Below are positions 48,036 through 58,060 of a DNA stretch of 64,000 nucleotides, piece by piece (the first letter of the stretch is position 1; each line of letters opens with the position of its first letter). A program made the position numbers and the translations under genes. This stretch comes from Azospirillum sp. B510 (GTDB lineage Bacteria; Pseudomonadota; Alphaproteobacteria; Azospirillales; Azospirillaceae). The notes beneath the pieces are model-generated. The model was given only the letters and a program-made list of their open reading frames with translations. It did not search any database and was not told the origin of the DNA. The stretch lies in assembly GCF_000010725.1 (NCBI RefSeq), contig NC_013854.1:248001-312000 (forward strand), read 5' to 3'.

Positions 48036-48410
48036 ATGGAAGGCGGACCAGGGCGAGAGGAGCCGAAGGGAGAAGGACCGGGGTCCGAGATCGTCGGCGT
48101 CTGGCCGGCGGCGGTGTGGATCATCGTCGGCACCGGGCATTACCTGAACGACCCCGACCATTTCGCCGGCTGGAAGGGGGCCTTGTATTTCGTGCTGGGC
48201 ACCGGGCTGGTGGCGCTGGTCGGCGGCATCGCCAGCCTGTCGGCCCGGCGCACCGTCGCCGGCATCCAGGAACGCCTGCTGAAGGAGGTCCGCCACCGCC
48301 GCGATTGGGCGAGCTGGTGGGTGGCGCTGGGATTGCGCGGGCTGGTGGGCTTGGGCGAGGCGGTGCTGGTGACGCTGCTGGCGCTGTCGGCGGTGGCTCT
48401 GCTGGGGTGA
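48036..48410 (+). CDS. Small two-helix membrane protein
   Basis: Unrecognised protein of 124 residues with a hydrophilic Gly/Glu-rich N-terminus, a hydrophobic segment at about 46-66 (YFVLGTGLVALVGGIASL), a basic amphipathic loop and a second hydrophobic segment at the C-terminus (LVTLLALSAVALLG). It starts 11 bases after the PAS gene and ends 4 bases before the DUF4424 gene, so the three may form one operon. The function is unknown. Confidence 0.68.
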   Translation: MEGGPGREEPKGEGPGSEIVGVWPAAVWIIVGTGHYLNDPDHFAGWKGALYFVLGTGLVALVGGIASLSARRTVAGIQERLLKEVRHRRDWASWWVALGLRGLVGLGEAVLVTLLALSAVALLG

Positions 48411-48414
48411 CGGG

Positions 48415-49485
48415 ATGGCTGCGAAACAACGGTCCGGCAAGGGGGGAATGATGGGCGGCAAAGGGATCGGATGGGGCGTTCTCCTGGCGATGCTGGTCCT
48501 GCCGGCGGCGGGCGGCGGCGCGTCGGCCAATGACAGCACCGGCTTCCAGGGCACCGGCGGGATCGAGCTGACCAGGACCGACGCCATCGAGATGCGGTCG
48601 GAGGATCTGTGGATCGGGATGGACGAGATCCGCGTCTCCTACGTCTTCCGCAATGTCAGCGACCGTCCGGTCGAAACGCTGGTGGCCTTTCCGCTGCCCG
48701 ATCTCGACCTGTCGCCGGGATTGACGGCGTCGGCCTGGCAATTTCCCAAGGAGGCCGATGATTTCCTCGATTTCCGCCTGTGGATCGACGACCGGCCGGA
48801 GAAGCCCTCGCTGGAGCGGCGCGCCCTCTTCCAGGGCCGGGATGTGACGGCGGCGGTGGAGGCGGCGGGGGCGCTGGGCATGACGCCCTGGGCGCCGGGG
48901 GCCTATGACGACTACGCGCGGACACTGGACCCGGCGGCGCTGGCCCGGCTGCGCGATGCCGGGCTGATCCAGAACGGCGATTATAACAACAACCCGCAAT
49001 GGACGCTGCGCACCCGCTATTTCTGGACGCAGACCTTTCCGCCGGGGCGCGATGTGCGGGTCCGCCATGTCTACCGGACCTTTCTGGGCCATTCCCTTCT
49101 CGGAGATGTGAGGAAGATCGACGCGCGCGGCGTGGTCGGGCGTCTGGTCGGCGAGGCGGCCGGGGGCGGAGCCGGGGCCGACCGCTATTGTCTGGAGGAA
49201 TCGGCGCGGCGGACCGTGGTGGCCGTCCAGGCGAAATACCCGTCGCCGGCCATGCCCTACGGCACCGCGGAGATCGAATATATCCTGACCACCGCCCGCA
49301 ACTGGCGCGGTCCGATCGGCCGTTTCCACCTGACCATCGACAAGGGCGCTCCGGAAAACATCGTCTCACTGTGCTGGAACGGTCTGAGCAAGACCGGCCC
49401 GACGACCTTCGAATCGACGATCACCGATTTCGTTCCCGACCGCGATATCCGCCTGCTGCTGTTCGTCCGGGCGAAAGCCCCCTGA
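48415..49485 (+). CDS. DUF4424 domain-containing exported protein
   Basis: Protein of 356 residues with an N-terminal signal (GWGVLLAMLVLPAAGGGASAND, about 19-40) and a DUF4424 body. Conserved-looking stretches are DSTGFQGTGGIELTRTDAI and MRSEDLWIGMDEIRVSYVF (about 62-80). ATG at 48415 follows the previous stop by four bases; ATGs at 48448 and 48451 after a GGGGGG tract are alternatives that shorten only the region before the signal. The periplasmic function is unknown for the whole family. Confidence 0.83.
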   Translation: MAAKQRSGKGGMMGGKGIGWGVLLAMLVLPAAGGGASANDSTGFQGTGGIELTRTDAIEMRSEDLWIGMDEIRVSYVFRNVSDRPVETLVAFPLPDLDLSPGLTASAWQFPKEADDFLDFRLWIDDRPEKPSLERRALFQGRDVTAAVEAAGALGMTPWAPGAYDDYARTLDPAALARLRDAGLIQNGDYNNNPQWTLRTRYFWTQTFPPGRDVRVRHVYRTFLGHSLLGDVRKIDARGVVGRLVGEAAGGGAGADRYCLEESARRTVVAVQAKYPSPAMPYGTAEIEYILTTARNWRGPIGRFHLTIDKGAPENIVSLCWNGLSKTGPTTFESTITDFVPDRDIRLLLFVRAKAP

Positions 49486-49701
49486 AATCCGCTCGCCGGT
49501 CATGCCGGCGGCGTTTCCCGTGAAACGGAAACAGCCCCGCGCCACTCCGAAAAAGGGCGCTGGCCGGCTGGTTGAAATCGCCATGAGTGAATATATGACA
49601 ATTAAACAATTTTATTGATATATTATATGCATAACATATCCTTCCGGCTGTGCCGCCGCTGCGAGCCAATGCCCTGGCGGCCAACCGATGGAGAGAGTCA
49701 G

Positions 49702-50358
49702 ATGGCAGGCGTCGACATCGTGGTCAGCCGTGGGTTCAATCAGGAGTTCCGGCAAAACCCCAACACATCCCCCGGCTACATTTATAATTACGCGACGGAT
49801 GACGAGACCTATTTCGTCAATCAGATCGCTCCGTTTCTGCCCCCCTGCGTGTCGTTCTCCGCGGACCCGGCGAATGATCCCCTGGTCTTCACGGCGGATA
49901 CGCCGGGTCAGAGCGCGCTGGCCTGTTGCAGCACCATCTACCCTTATCCGGGCGACGCCCCGGCCTCCCTGCCGCGCCAGCTTGGGCTGTCCCTGTCGAA
50001 CGGGCTGACGGTCACGCTGACCCTGATCGCCCGCATCCTGTCGATCGTCCCGCTGGCCGGCGATTCGCCCAGCGTCCAATGGGCCAAGGGCGAGATCGAG
50101 CGCCAGACCTCGGTCACCTTCCCGGCGGGCGCCGTGTTGCAGGAGATCATCAGCCCGGAGGGGGGGCGCTATGCCCTGGTCGCCGCCTTCGGCGACAGCG
50201 GTTACGACGTCACCAGCCTGGACGGGCTGGCCGATTTGCCGCTGCCGACCGGCTACACCTATCAAAGCTCCGTACTGTCCAGCTATCTGACGCTGGCGGT
50301 GGAGCAGACCGCCCATATCCTGATCTGCGGCAGCTTCAACTTTCAGCTTTATGCCTGA
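49702..50358 (+). CDS. Hypothetical protein, 218 residues
   Basis: Unrecognised protein with beta-rich character (SNGLTVTLTLIARILSIVPL, AILQE-like turns, ILICGSFNFQLYA at the end). There is no signal peptide or membrane helix. GGAGAGAG lies five bases before the ATG at 49702, which makes this the best start; the frame is open back to 49615 through AT-rich sequence. A perfect bidirectional terminator follows within 30 bases. It does not appear linked to the nap genes downstream, which run the other way. Confidence 0.7.
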   Translation: MAGVDIVVSRGFNQEFRQNPNTSPGYIYNYATDDETYFVNQIAPFLPPCVSFSADPANDPLVFTADTPGQSALACCSTIYPYPGDAPASLPRQLGLSLSNGLTVTLTLIARILSIVPLAGDSPSVQWAKGEIERQTSVTFPAGAVLQEIISPEGGRYALVAAFGDSGYDVTSLDGLADLPLPTGYTYQSSVLSSYLTLAVEQTAHILICGSFNFQLYA

Positions 50359-50384
50359 CCGGAGCCGGCGCGAAGCGCACCGGA

Positions 50385-50429
50385 CGCGAAAAGGCCCTTC
50401 CCCTCTTGTGGGAGAAGGGCCTTTTCGCG
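50385..50429. terminator. Perfect bidirectional intrinsic terminator
   Basis: A 16-bp perfect stem (50385-50400 with 50414-50429) has a 13-base loop and runs of A and T inside the arms (GAAAAGGCCC / GGGCCTTTTC). It serves the 49702 gene and napC from both sides. Confidence 0.9.
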
Positions 50430-50442
50430 GTCGGGAGGGCGT

Positions 50443-51057
50443 TCACTTCACCGCGCTTGCGGTCCAGCCCGGCTCGATCCCCTGCATGTCGGGCAGGTGA
50501 TGGGCGATGCCCTTGTGGCAGTCGATGCAGCTCCTCTCCCCGGTGAACAGGTAGGTCTCGTGCATCTTGGCGGCGCGCGGATTCTGCTTGGTGATGTCCA
50601 TCGAATCGGCGCTGTGGCAGTTGCGGCATTCCAGCGAGTTGTTGGACTTCAGCCGTGCCCACTCGTGCTCGGCCAGTTCGCGGCGCTTGTCCAGGAACTT
50701 CTCGCGGGTGTCGATGGTGCCGAAGATCTTGCCCCAGACCTCCTTCGACGCCTGCATCTTGCGGGCGATCTTGTCGGTCCACTGGTGCGGGACATGGCAG
50801 TCCGGGCAGCTGGCCCGCACGCCCGACCGGTTGGTGAAGTGGATGGTCTGCTTCAGCTCCTCATAGGGATTGTCGCGCATCTCGTGGCAACTGATGCAGA
50901 AGGCCTCCTTGTTGGTGGCTTCCAGTGCGGTGTTGAAGCCGCCCCAGAAGACGACGCCGGCGATGAAACCGCCCAGCGTCAGGAAGCCCAGGCCGAAATG
51001 GACGCTGGGGCGGGCGAACAGGCGCCACAGGCCCAGCAGGGTGGAGCGGATCGTCAT
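50443..51057 (-). CDS. napC: Tetrahaem cytochrome c quinol dehydrogenase NapC
   Basis: Membrane-anchored tetrahaem cytochrome of 204 residues that passes electrons from quinol to the periplasmic NapAB nitrate reductase. One N-terminal helix ([20 protein letters not shown], about 23-42) is followed by four CxxCH haem sites: CISCH, CPDCH, CRNCH and CIDCH. The ATG overlaps the stop codon of napB by four bases, so translation is coupled. Confidence 0.96.
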   Translation of the reverse strand: MTIRSTLLGLWRLFARPSVHFGLGFLTLGGFIAGVVFWGGFNTALEATNKEAFCISCHEMRDNPYEELKQTIHFTNRSGVRASCPDCHVPHQWTDKIARKMQASKEVWGKIFGTIDTREKFLDKRRELAEHEWARLKSNNSLECRNCHSADSMDITKQNPRAAKMHETYLFTGERSCIDCHKGIAHHLPDMQGIEPGWTASAVK

Positions 51058-51575
51058 TTCTGGCCGCCTTGGGCATGGCCCAGGACCGAGTCGAAGTCTT
51101 GGAAGCTGTTGGGAACGATCGGCTGGGCGTCGGTCTGCGGCACATGGCACTGGGTGCAGAAATAGCGGCGCGCCGCCACCGTGCCCAGGGTCTGGCCGTC
51201 ACGGTCCTGGAAATGGGTGACCGACAGCATCGGCGCCTGCGAGCCGGCCGTGTTGCGGCGGTCGTGGCAGGTCAGGCACTTGTTGATGTTCAAGTCGATC
51301 TGGTAGTCGCGGATGGCATGCGGGATCAGCGGTGGCTGGTCGGCGTAGTTGCGCACGCGCTTCTGGTCGTCGGTGATCTCGCGGTGGGTCGCCTCGGCCG
51401 GCACGTCCAGGGTGATCGGATGGTTGGTGGAGGGGACCTTGATCCCCCCCACCGTGCCGGTGCCCGACAGGGCGGCGGGCTTGTCGGCGGCCACGCCGCT
51501 GGTGGCGACGCCGACGGCCAGGGCCGGGATGCCGGCCAGCAGGGCCAGCGCGGCGATCAGGAAACGGGTCTTCAT
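51054..51575 (-). CDS. napB: Periplasmic nitrate reductase cytochrome subunit NapB
   Basis: Dihaem cytochrome c of 173 residues, electron-transfer partner of NapA. A signal peptide ([20 protein letters not shown]..., cleavage likely near ATSGVAA) is followed by two CxxCH haem sites: CLTCH (about 97) and CTQCH (about 139). The dialogue motif PPLIPHAI is typical. It begins 14 bases after napA and overlaps napC by four bases. Confidence 0.95.
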   Translation of the reverse strand: MKTRFLIAALALLAGIPALAVGVATSGVAADKPAALSGTGTVGGIKVPSTNHPITLDVPAEATHREITDDQKRVRNYADQPPLIPHAIRDYQIDLNINKCLTCHDRRNTAGSQAPMLSVTHFQDRDGQTLGTVAARRYFCTQCHVPQTDAQPIVPNSFQDFDSVLGHAQGGQK

Positions 51576-51589
51576 GATGCCGGCACTCC

Positions 51590-54091
51590 TCAGGCGTTCA
51601 CGACGGGCGTGATCTTGACCGCGCATTTCTTGTAGTCGGTCTGCTTGCTGATCGGATCGGTGGCGTCGAGCGTCACCTTGTTGATGAGGACCGTCTGGTC
51701 GCAGAAGGGGACGAAGACCAGGCCGCGCGGCGGCTTGTTGCGCCCGCGCGTCTCGACCCGCACCCGCACCTCGCCACGCCTGGAGGTGACGCGCACCTCC
51801 TGCCCGCGCCGGACATTCAGATCCTTGGCATCGTCGGGATGCATGAACACCACGGCGTTGGGGAAGGCCTTGCGCAGTTCGGGAACCCGCATGGTCATCG
51901 AGCCGCTGTGCCAATGCTCGATCACGCGGCCGGTCGACAGCCAGAACGGGTAATCGGTGTCCGGCGCCTCGGCCGGCGGCTCGTAGGGCAGGGCGAAGAC
52001 ATTGGCCTTGCCGTCCTTGTTGCCGTAGAAGCGCATGCCCTCGCCGGCCTTCACATAGGGGTCGGAGCCCTCGCGGTAGCGCCACTTGGTCTCCTTGCCG
52101 TCGACCACCGGCCAGCGCAGGCCGCGTTCCTGGTGATACTGCTCGAAGGGCGCCAGATCATGGCCGTGGCCGCGGCCGAAGGAGGCGTATTCCTCGAACA
52201 GACCCTTCTGGACATAGAATCCGGCCTGCTTGGCTTCGAAATTGTTGTAGTTCGCATCGAGGTCGGACAGCGGGAAGCGGTCGACCTGACCGTTGCGGAA
52301 CAGCACCTCGTACAGCGTCTTGCCGCGCAGCTCCGGCTTCCTGTTCAGGAGATCCTCCGGCCAGACCTCCTCCACGGTGAAGCGCTTGGAGAACTCCATC
52401 ATCTGCCACAGGTCGGAGCGCGCGCCGTCCGGCGCATCGACCAGCTGGCGCCATAGCTGGGTGCGGCGCTCGGCGTTGCCGTAGCCGCCCTCCTTCTCCA
52501 CCCACATGGCGGTGGGCAGGATCAGGTCGGCGGCCAGCGCCGTCACCGTCGGGTAGGGGTCGGAGACGACGATGAAGTTCTCGGGATTGCGGTAGCCGGG
52601 GAAGGTCTCCTTCGCCGTGTTCGGGGCCGTCTGCATGTTGTTGTTGCACATGACCCAGTAGGCGTTGAGCTTGCCGTCCTTCAGCATGCGGTCCTGCTGG
52701 ACGGCGTGGTAGCCGACCTTGTCGGGGATGGTCCCCTCCGGCAGCTTCCAGATCTCCTCGGCGTGTTTGCGGTGTTCCGGGTTGGTCACCACCATGTCGG
52801 CCGGCAGCCGGTGGGAGAAGGTGCCGACCTCGCGCGCGGTGCCGCAGGCCGAGGGCTGGCCGGTCAGCGAGAAGGGGCCGCAGCCGGGCTGCGAGATTTT
52901 CCCGGTCAGCAGATGGATGTTGTAGCAGAGGTTGTTAGCCCAGACGCCGCGGACATGCTGGTTGAAGCCCATGGTCCAGAAGGACACGACCTTCACCTTG
53001 GGGTCGGCATACAGCTCGGCCAGCGCCTCCAGCCGGTTCTTCGGCACGCCCGACAGCTCATGCGCCCTGTCGAGCGTGTAGGGCTCGACGAACTTGGCGA
53101 ACTCCTCGAAGCTGATCGGGTCGGAGTCGTTGGCCTTGTCGGCGTTCTTCGCCTTCTTCTCCAAGGGGTTGTCGGGACGCAGGCCGTAACCGATGTCGTC
53201 GCGGCCGCGCTTGAAGTTGCAGTGCTTCCCGACGAACTCCTTGTTCACCCGGCCGGTCTTGATGATGTGGTTGGCGATGTAGTTCAGGATCGCCAAGTCG
53301 GAGCCGGGGGTGAAGACCAGCCCGATGTCGGCGAGGTCGAAGCTGCGATGCTCGTAGGTCGACAGCACGGCGACCTTGCAGCCGGGATGGCTGAGGCGGC
53401 GGTCGGTGACGCGCGTCCACAGGATGGGGTGCATCTCCGCCATGTTGGAGCCCCACAGCACGAAGGCGTCGGCCTGCTCCATGTCGTCGTAGCAGCCCAT
53501 CGGCTCGTCCATGCCGAAGGTGCGCATGAAGCCGGCCACCGCCGACGCCATGCAGTGGCGGGCGTTGGGATCGAGGTTGTTGGAGCGCAGGCCGCCCTTC
53601 ATCAGTTTGGAGGCGGCATAGCCCTCAAAGATGGTCCATTGGCCGGAGCCGAACATGCCGACGGCGGTCGGACCCTTCTTCCTCAGGGTCTCCTTCCACT
53701 TCTCGGCCATGATGTCGAAGGCGGCGTCCCAGCTGATCGGCGTGAACTCGCCCTCCTTGTCGAACGCCCCGTCCTTCATGCGCAGCAGCGGCTGGTTCAG
53801 CCGGTCCTCGCCATACATGATCTTGGACAGGAAATAGCCCTTCACGCAGTTCAGGCCGCGGTTCACCTCGGCCTTGACGTCGCCGTGGGTGGCGACGACC
53901 CGGCCGTCCTTGACGCCGACCATCACGCCGCAGCCGGTTCCGCAGAAACGGCAGGGCGCCTTCGACCAGGTCAGCTTGGCGCCTTCGCCGGTCAGCAGGT
54001 TGGCGGCCGACGCGGGCAGGCTTATTCCCGCCGCCGCGGCGGCGGCAGCGGCGGCTTGCGCCTTCAGGTAATCGCGGCGGGACAGGAACAT
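51590..54091 (-). CDS. napA: Periplasmic nitrate reductase catalytic subunit NapA
   Basis: Molybdopterin enzyme of 833 residues reducing nitrate to nitrite in the periplasm. A twin-arginine signal (SRRDYLKAQ, about 4-12) is followed by the [4Fe-4S] cysteines [13 protein letters not shown] (about 47-59) and NCVKGYF. The molybdenum-coordinating Cys is in NARHCMASA. The start at 54091 puts the signal at the N-terminus; an ATG at 54124 would precede it by 11 residues and is less likely. It is the third gene of napEDABC. Confidence 0.97.
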   Translation of the reverse strand: MFLSRRDYLKAQAAAAAAAAAGISLPASAANLLTGEGAKLTWSKAPCRFCGTGCGVMVGVKDGRVVATHGDVKAEVNRGLNCVKGYFLSKIMYGEDRLNQPLLRMKDGAFDKEGEFTPISWDAAFDIMAEKWKETLRKKGPTAVGMFGSGQWTIFEGYAASKLMKGGLRSNNLDPNARHCMASAVAGFMRTFGMDEPMGCYDDMEQADAFVLWGSNMAEMHPILWTRVTDRRLSHPGCKVAVLSTYEHRSFDLADIGLVFTPGSDLAILNYIANHIIKTGRVNKEFVGKHCNFKRGRDDIGYGLRPDNPLEKKAKNADKANDSDPISFEEFAKFVEPYTLDRAHELSGVPKNRLEALAELYADPKVKVVSFWTMGFNQHVRGVWANNLCYNIHLLTGKISQPGCGPFSLTGQPSACGTAREVGTFSHRLPADMVVTNPEHRKHAEEIWKLPEGTIPDKVGYHAVQQDRMLKDGKLNAYWVMCNNNMQTAPNTAKETFPGYRNPENFIVVSDPYPTVTALAADLILPTAMWVEKEGGYGNAERRTQLWRQLVDAPDGARSDLWQMMEFSKRFTVEEVWPEDLLNRKPELRGKTLYEVLFRNGQVDRFPLSDLDANYNNFEAKQAGFYVQKGLFEEYASFGRGHGHDLAPFEQYHQERGLRWPVVDGKETKWRYREGSDPYVKAGEGMRFYGNKDGKANVFALPYEPPAEAPDTDYPFWLSTGRVIEHWHSGSMTMRVPELRKAFPNAVVFMHPDDAKDLNVRRGQEVRVTSRRGEVRVRVETRGRNKPPRGLVFVPFCDQTVLINKVTLDATDPISKQTDYKKCAVKITPVVNA

Positions 54092-54175
54092 GGCGGGAAG
54101 ACTCCAGCTTCGGAGAAAGGTCACGGGGAGGAAGCGTGTGCGGCGCGCCCGGAGGGCAACGGGATGGCGGCGCCG

Positions 54176-54442
54176 TCAGGTGGCGTCGATCGCGTCCGCG
54201 GGTTCGTAGTGGTGGTAGACCATGGTGGTGGTGTGCACGCCGGGGACGGCGTTCAGTTCGGCGATGCGGTCGATGACCTCGCCCGCGCTGGCGGTGACCA
54301 GCGTCACCACCGCCTTGCCGTTCTCCGCCGCGCACCAGTCCAGCCCGGCGACGGCGCTCGCCGCCTCGCGCACCGCGTCGGCGCGGTCGGGGCTGTGCTG
54401 GATGACGAGGCTGGAGATGTGGATCTCTGGCTGGCGCGGCAT
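54176..54442 (-). CDS. napD: NapA maturation chaperone NapD
   Basis: Cytoplasmic chaperone of 88 residues that binds the twin-arginine signal of NapA and prevents premature export. The NapD fold is recognisable from EIHISSLVIQHSPD at the start and PGVHTTTMVYHHYE at the end. It lies between napE and napA, as in other napEDABC clusters. Confidence 0.93.
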   Translation of the reverse strand: MPRQPEIHISSLVIQHSPDRADAVREAASAVAGLDWCAAENGKAVVTLVTASAGEVIDRIAELNAVPGVHTTTMVYHHYEPADAIDAT

Positions 54443-54478
54443 GATGGTCCTCGGTCCTCGGGGGGGGCTATGTGGGCC

Positions 54479-54673
54479 TCAATGGGTGAGGAGCTGGTAC
54501 ATCCAGATCGAGAAGCCGTAGGCGGCGACGGTGCCGACGGCGATCACCGGCCAGACCAGAACCGACAGTGACAGGAACATCAGCCCTTCCGCCCGGCGGG
54601 TGGGGGCCGGGGCGTGGTCGGTCGCCTTCCGGTCGGACGGATGGGACAGGAGGGGGGACGGGATGGGCCGCAT
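54479..54673 (-). CDS. napE: Small membrane protein NapE
   Basis: Protein of 64 residues with one C-terminal membrane helix (LMFLSLSVLVWPVIAVGTVAAYGFSIWMYQ, in two parts about 34-62). NapE has no defined reaction. The family is near 60 residues, which favours the ATG at 54673. A frame from 54769 would make 96 residues, but its ATG lies at the transcript start predicted from the FNR-type box. It is the first gene of the nap operon. Confidence 0.82.
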   Translation of the reverse strand: MRPIPSPLLSHPSDRKATDHAPAPTRRAEGLMFLSLSVLVWPVIAVGTVAAYGFSIWMYQLLTH

Positions 54674-54802
54674 GGCTGCACTCTCGGTCGGTGCGGGAAT
54701 GGTTCGGGCCGGACGCCGGCCCAGCCCGTCAGGTTGGTCCTGGGCTGGTTCTTGGGTATCGGTTTTCATTCCTTAGTATTGATACTTTCCGCCTGTCTGG
54801 AA

Positions 54803-54816
54803 TTGACCCAGGTCAA
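54803..54816 (-). promoter_or_regulatory. FNR-type palindrome upstream of nap operon
   Basis: TTGACCCAGGTCAA is a perfect dyad of the FNR/FixK/NNR class. From a -41.5 position it would drive a start near 54768, about 95 bases before napE. The same TTGAC half-site precedes hemN. Confidence 0.75.
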
Positions 54817-54931
54817 GTGGCGGCGGTCATGCCCTGTGACGGAATGGCGCTGCGCCATGCGTCGGGATGGGTGTTTCCCCACCCGCCGCGCTACAGTGGG
54901 GGCCGCCTCCGGAACGAGGGGCCGATTGGGA

Positions 54932-55687
54932 ATGGAACAGGCGATGGATGTGCTGCGTGCTTACTGGTCACCGGCCGAATTGGTGACCAATGGATTGATT
55001 TTGCTTCATCTTCTGGGGGCGCTGGCGGTCGGCATGCTGCTGGGCTACGAGCGCAGCTATCACGGACGGGCGGCGGGGATGCGGACTTATGGGCTGGTCT
55101 GTCTGGCCTCCACCGCGTTGACGGTGGTCAACGCCTATCCCGCCATGTGGTTCGGCGGCATCGCGACGCAGGGGGGGCTGCATGGGGCGGTAGCGGCCGG
55201 CGACCCGACCCGGGTGATCCAGGGCATCGTCACCGGCATCGGCTTCCTCGGCGCCGGGGTGATCATGCGCGAGGGGCTGTCGATCCGCGGCCTGTCCACC
55301 GCGGCGTCGATCTGGGCGACCTCGGCCATCGGCGTGACCATCGGGCTCGGCTTCTACGCGGTCGCCATCGCCGCGGCGCTGCTGAGCATCCTGGTGATGA
55401 GTCTGCTGCGTCCGATCGAGCGGTTGTTGCCGCACCGCTCGGTGATCCACCTGACTCTGGTCTTTCCGCGCGACAAGGCGCCACCGCCGGAGGAGTTGCG
55501 GGTGCAGGCCAAGGCGCATGGCTTCGAGGTGGTCGACTGGTCCTTCCATCTCGCCAACGGCAGCGGCCAGTTCGAATGCCAGCTGGTTTTGCAGGGCAAG
55601 GGCGATGTCGATCCGATGGCGCTGGTCGGCGACCTCGCCTCGACCGACGCGGTGGTCGAGTTCAAGCTGTCTCCGTCGCGCATCTGA
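54932..55687 (+). CDS. MgtC/SapB family membrane protein
   Basis: Membrane protein of 251 residues. Four to five helices lie in the first 165 residues with the MgtC signatures LLGYERSYHGRAAGMRTYGLV (about 37-57) and GFLGAGVIMREG (about 110-121). A soluble ACT-like C-terminal domain follows (VIHLTLVFPRDKAPPPEEL). MgtC proteins affect magnesium homeostasis and inhibit the membrane ATP synthase in pathogens; the role here is unknown. Divergent from the nap operon; start ATG at 54932. Confidence 0.9.
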   Translation: MEQAMDVLRAYWSPAELVTNGLILLHLLGALAVGMLLGYERSYHGRAAGMRTYGLVCLASTALTVVNAYPAMWFGGIATQGGLHGAVAAGDPTRVIQGIVTGIGFLGAGVIMREGLSIRGLSTAASIWATSAIGVTIGLGFYAVAIAAALLSILVMSLLRPIERLLPHRSVIHLTLVFPRDKAPPPEELRVQAKAHGFEVVDWSFHLANGSGQFECQLVLQGKGDVDPMALVGDLASTDAVVEFKLSPSRI

Positions 55688-55738
55688 TCGGGGCGGAGAG
55701 GAGGGTAGGGGGAAAATGCATACAGGGTTAATCTTTCT

Positions 55739-55756
55739 CTAAAGCTTTATCTTTAG
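55739..55756 (+). promoter_or_regulatory. Inverted repeat before first kinase gene
   Basis: CTAAAG-N6-CTTTAG lies 12 bases upstream of the ATG at 55769 in a locally AT-rich patch. It could be an operator or block the ribosome site. No regulator is identified. Confidence 0.4.
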
Positions 55757-55768
55757 CGATATCTGCCG

Positions 55769-57877
55769 ATGATGAAGGACGCGAACAACGGCGGGAAAGC
55801 CGGTCTGCCGGCCCGGCAGCGTGGCGAGCGTCAACGGGCTGCGGAGCCCGCGGCCTCGGTGCCTGTCCGGGTCCGCCGGGGGGCCGGCACGTTCCTTCTT
55901 CTGTGCGCGGTTCTGCTGTGCGTCGCGGGAATGGCGGTTTCGGCAGCGGCGCGACCGGCGGCCGATCCCCTGCCATTGGGACCGGAGACGGCCAGCGCGA
56001 CGCTCGCCGGCCATTTCGCCCGTCTGGTCGATCCCGACCGCAAACTGGATTTTGCCGACATCCTGAAGGCCGACGCCGAGGGACGGATGGAGCCGCAGGA
56101 GGATTTCCGCGGCGCCGGCCAGACCCAGGACATCCATTGGTACAGGTTCGACCTGATGCGCCAGCCCGGCGCCCCGGCGGACTGGCTGCTGGAGATGGGC
56201 GAGGCCTACATCGACCATCTCGATCTCTTCATCCCGAAGGCGTCCGGGGTGGCGATCGGGTCCGGGGGCGACGGGGTAGGAGTGGCGGGCCGGCCGCGAT
56301 CGCCCGGAGCCTACCGGCTGGTCCGGATGGGCGATTTCGTTCCATTCAGCCAGCGGCCGATGCGGACCCGGCTGCATACGCTGCCGCTGAGCCTGCCGGA
56401 GGGGAAGCCGGTCTCGCTCTATCTGCGGGTCGATTCGGTCAGCGCCATCCGCCTGTCCGCCCGGATATGGACGCCGGCGGCCTATGTCGCCCACCAGACG
56501 ACCGATCTGCTGTTCCAGGGGCTGTTCCTGGGGGTGTTGGGCATTCTGACGCTGGGCTATGTCGCGTTGGGCCTGCTGCTGCGCGACGGGGCTCTGCTGA
56601 CCTACACCGGCTATGTCGCCACCGTTCTTTTCTACTACCTGTTCGCCAACGGCATCGCCGCCATCCTGTTGCCGGACATGCCCGGCTGGCTCAGCAACCT
56701 GATGGTGGGCAGCAGCGGTTTCCTGGGATTCGCCACGGCGCTGACCATGTGGGTCCATATCCTCGACTTGCGGAGCCGGGCGCCCCTGCTGAGCCGCTGC
56801 TACCAGGGGCTGGCGCTGGTGACGGTGCTGCTGCTGCCGACGACGGTGTCGCCGCTCTATGCCTTGACCGGGCCGGTGGTGACCCTGTCGGCCCTGGTCG
56901 TGGTGGTGATCGCGCTGGTGCTGACCGCGAGGATGATCTGGCAGACTCCTGACGACCTCAGCCCGCGCTTTTATATGGCCAGCACGCTGGTGTCGCTTGC
57001 CGGTTTCCTGTTGACGCAGATGTCCCTGCGCGGTGTGCTGCCGGCCGATTTCGCCGTCGCCGACCCCTACCAGATCTCCTCGATGCTGGCGGTGCTGGTG
57101 CTGGGCATCGGCCTGGCCCTGCGCATCGGCCGCCTACAGTCGGAGCGGCTGCGGGCCCGCGAGGAATCGGCCTTCGCCACCAAGCGGGCGGAGGAGCAGC
57201 GCAGCTTCGTCGCCATGCTGTCGCACGAGTTCCGGACGCCGCTCGCCGCCATCGACAGCGCCGCGCAGATGATCGAGCTGACAGGCACGGTGGCGGCACC
57301 GTCCGTACTGAACCGCCTGCACCGAATCCGCGGCACCACCCGCAAGATGGCGGAACTGGTGGAACTGTTCCTGTCCGCCGATGCGCTGGACCAGGGGGCG
57401 CTGGCCCTGAAGCCGGAGCCGGTGGCGCTGGGCCAACTGATGGAGGAGGTGCTGGGCGGCCTGAAGGGGACGGACGCGGACGAACGTCTGACCTTGTCCA
57501 TCGTCTCTCCCGATCATCCGCTGCTGGTGGATGCTCCGTTCCTGGGGGTGGCGATCGGCAATCTGGTGCAGAATGCGCTGCGCTACTCGTCCCCCACCTC
57601 GGCGGTCCGGGTGGCGGCCGAAATCGACGGGACCGGAGTCGTCATCCATGTCGCCGACGAGGGGCGCGGCATGAGCCCGGAGGAGGTGGAGCGGATCGGC
57701 TCGATCTATTTCCGCGCCTCCTCCTCGCGCGGGACAAAAGGGTCCGGCCTGGGGCTCTACATGACGCAAAAAATCGTCGCCGCCCATGGCGGTACCCTTT
57801 CGGTGCGGAGTGGGCGCGACGAGGGATCGGTTTTCACCATCCGGCTGCCCGCGATGGCTGATCGACAAGCAAACTGA
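55769..57877 (+). CDS. 7TMR-DISM sensor histidine kinase (first of three)
   Basis: Membrane kinase of 702 residues. After a signal-like helix (about 41-61), a periplasmic 7TMR-DISMED2-type sensor contains DIHWYRFDL and MGDFVPFSQRP. Seven membrane helices (about 245-455) follow. The cytoplasmic HisKA domain carries the phosphorylated His486 in MLSHEFRTPLAAI, and the ATPase domain has NLVQNALRYS (N box), DEGRGMSPEE (G1) and GSGLGLYM (G2). All catalytic motifs are present. No response regulator gene is in reach, so it is an orphan. Start ATG at 55769 or 55772. Confidence 0.9.
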   Translation: MMKDANNGGKAGLPARQRGERQRAAEPAASVPVRVRRGAGTFLLLCAVLLCVAGMAVSAAARPAADPLPLGPETASATLAGHFARLVDPDRKLDFADILKADAEGRMEPQEDFRGAGQTQDIHWYRFDLMRQPGAPADWLLEMGEAYIDHLDLFIPKASGVAIGSGGDGVGVAGRPRSPGAYRLVRMGDFVPFSQRPMRTRLHTLPLSLPEGKPVSLYLRVDSVSAIRLSARIWTPAAYVAHQTTDLLFQGLFLGVLGILTLGYVALGLLLRDGALLTYTGYVATVLFYYLFANGIAAILLPDMPGWLSNLMVGSSGFLGFATALTMWVHILDLRSRAPLLSRCYQGLALVTVLLLPTTVSPLYALTGPVVTLSALVVVVIALVLTARMIWQTPDDLSPRFYMASTLVSLAGFLLTQMSLRGVLPADFAVADPYQISSMLAVLVLGIGLALRIGRLQSERLRAREESAFATKRAEEQRSFVAMLSHEFRTPLAAIDSAAQMIELTGTVAAPSVLNRLHRIRGTTRKMAELVELFLSADALDQGALALKPEPVALGQLMEEVLGGLKGTDADERLTLSIVSPDHPLLVDAPFLGVAIGNLVQNALRYSSPTSAVRVAAEIDGTGVVIHVADEGRGMSPEEVERIGSIYFRASSSRGTKGSGLGLYMTQKIVAAHGGTLSVRSGRDEGSVFTIRLPAMADRQAN

Positions 57878-58060
57878 TCCTCTTTTCCCGCCGGAGCCCT
57901 GCTTGGTCGCGGCCGGGAGACGACTGCCGCCCTGTTTGCCATCCTACCTCTTCCGGCGTATTACTTCGGGATCAAACCTTTATGAGCCTGGAGAGTGGAG
58001 GGGGCGATCATCGACCGGCTGGGCAAACGATGGAAAGCGGATAGGGCCGGAGGCACGGGC

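Noticed and set aside
52706..54571. 621-codon frame antisense to napA
   Set aside because: NapA motifs are all on the minus strand; the plus-strand frame has no domain and Gly/Ala/Arg-rich composition.
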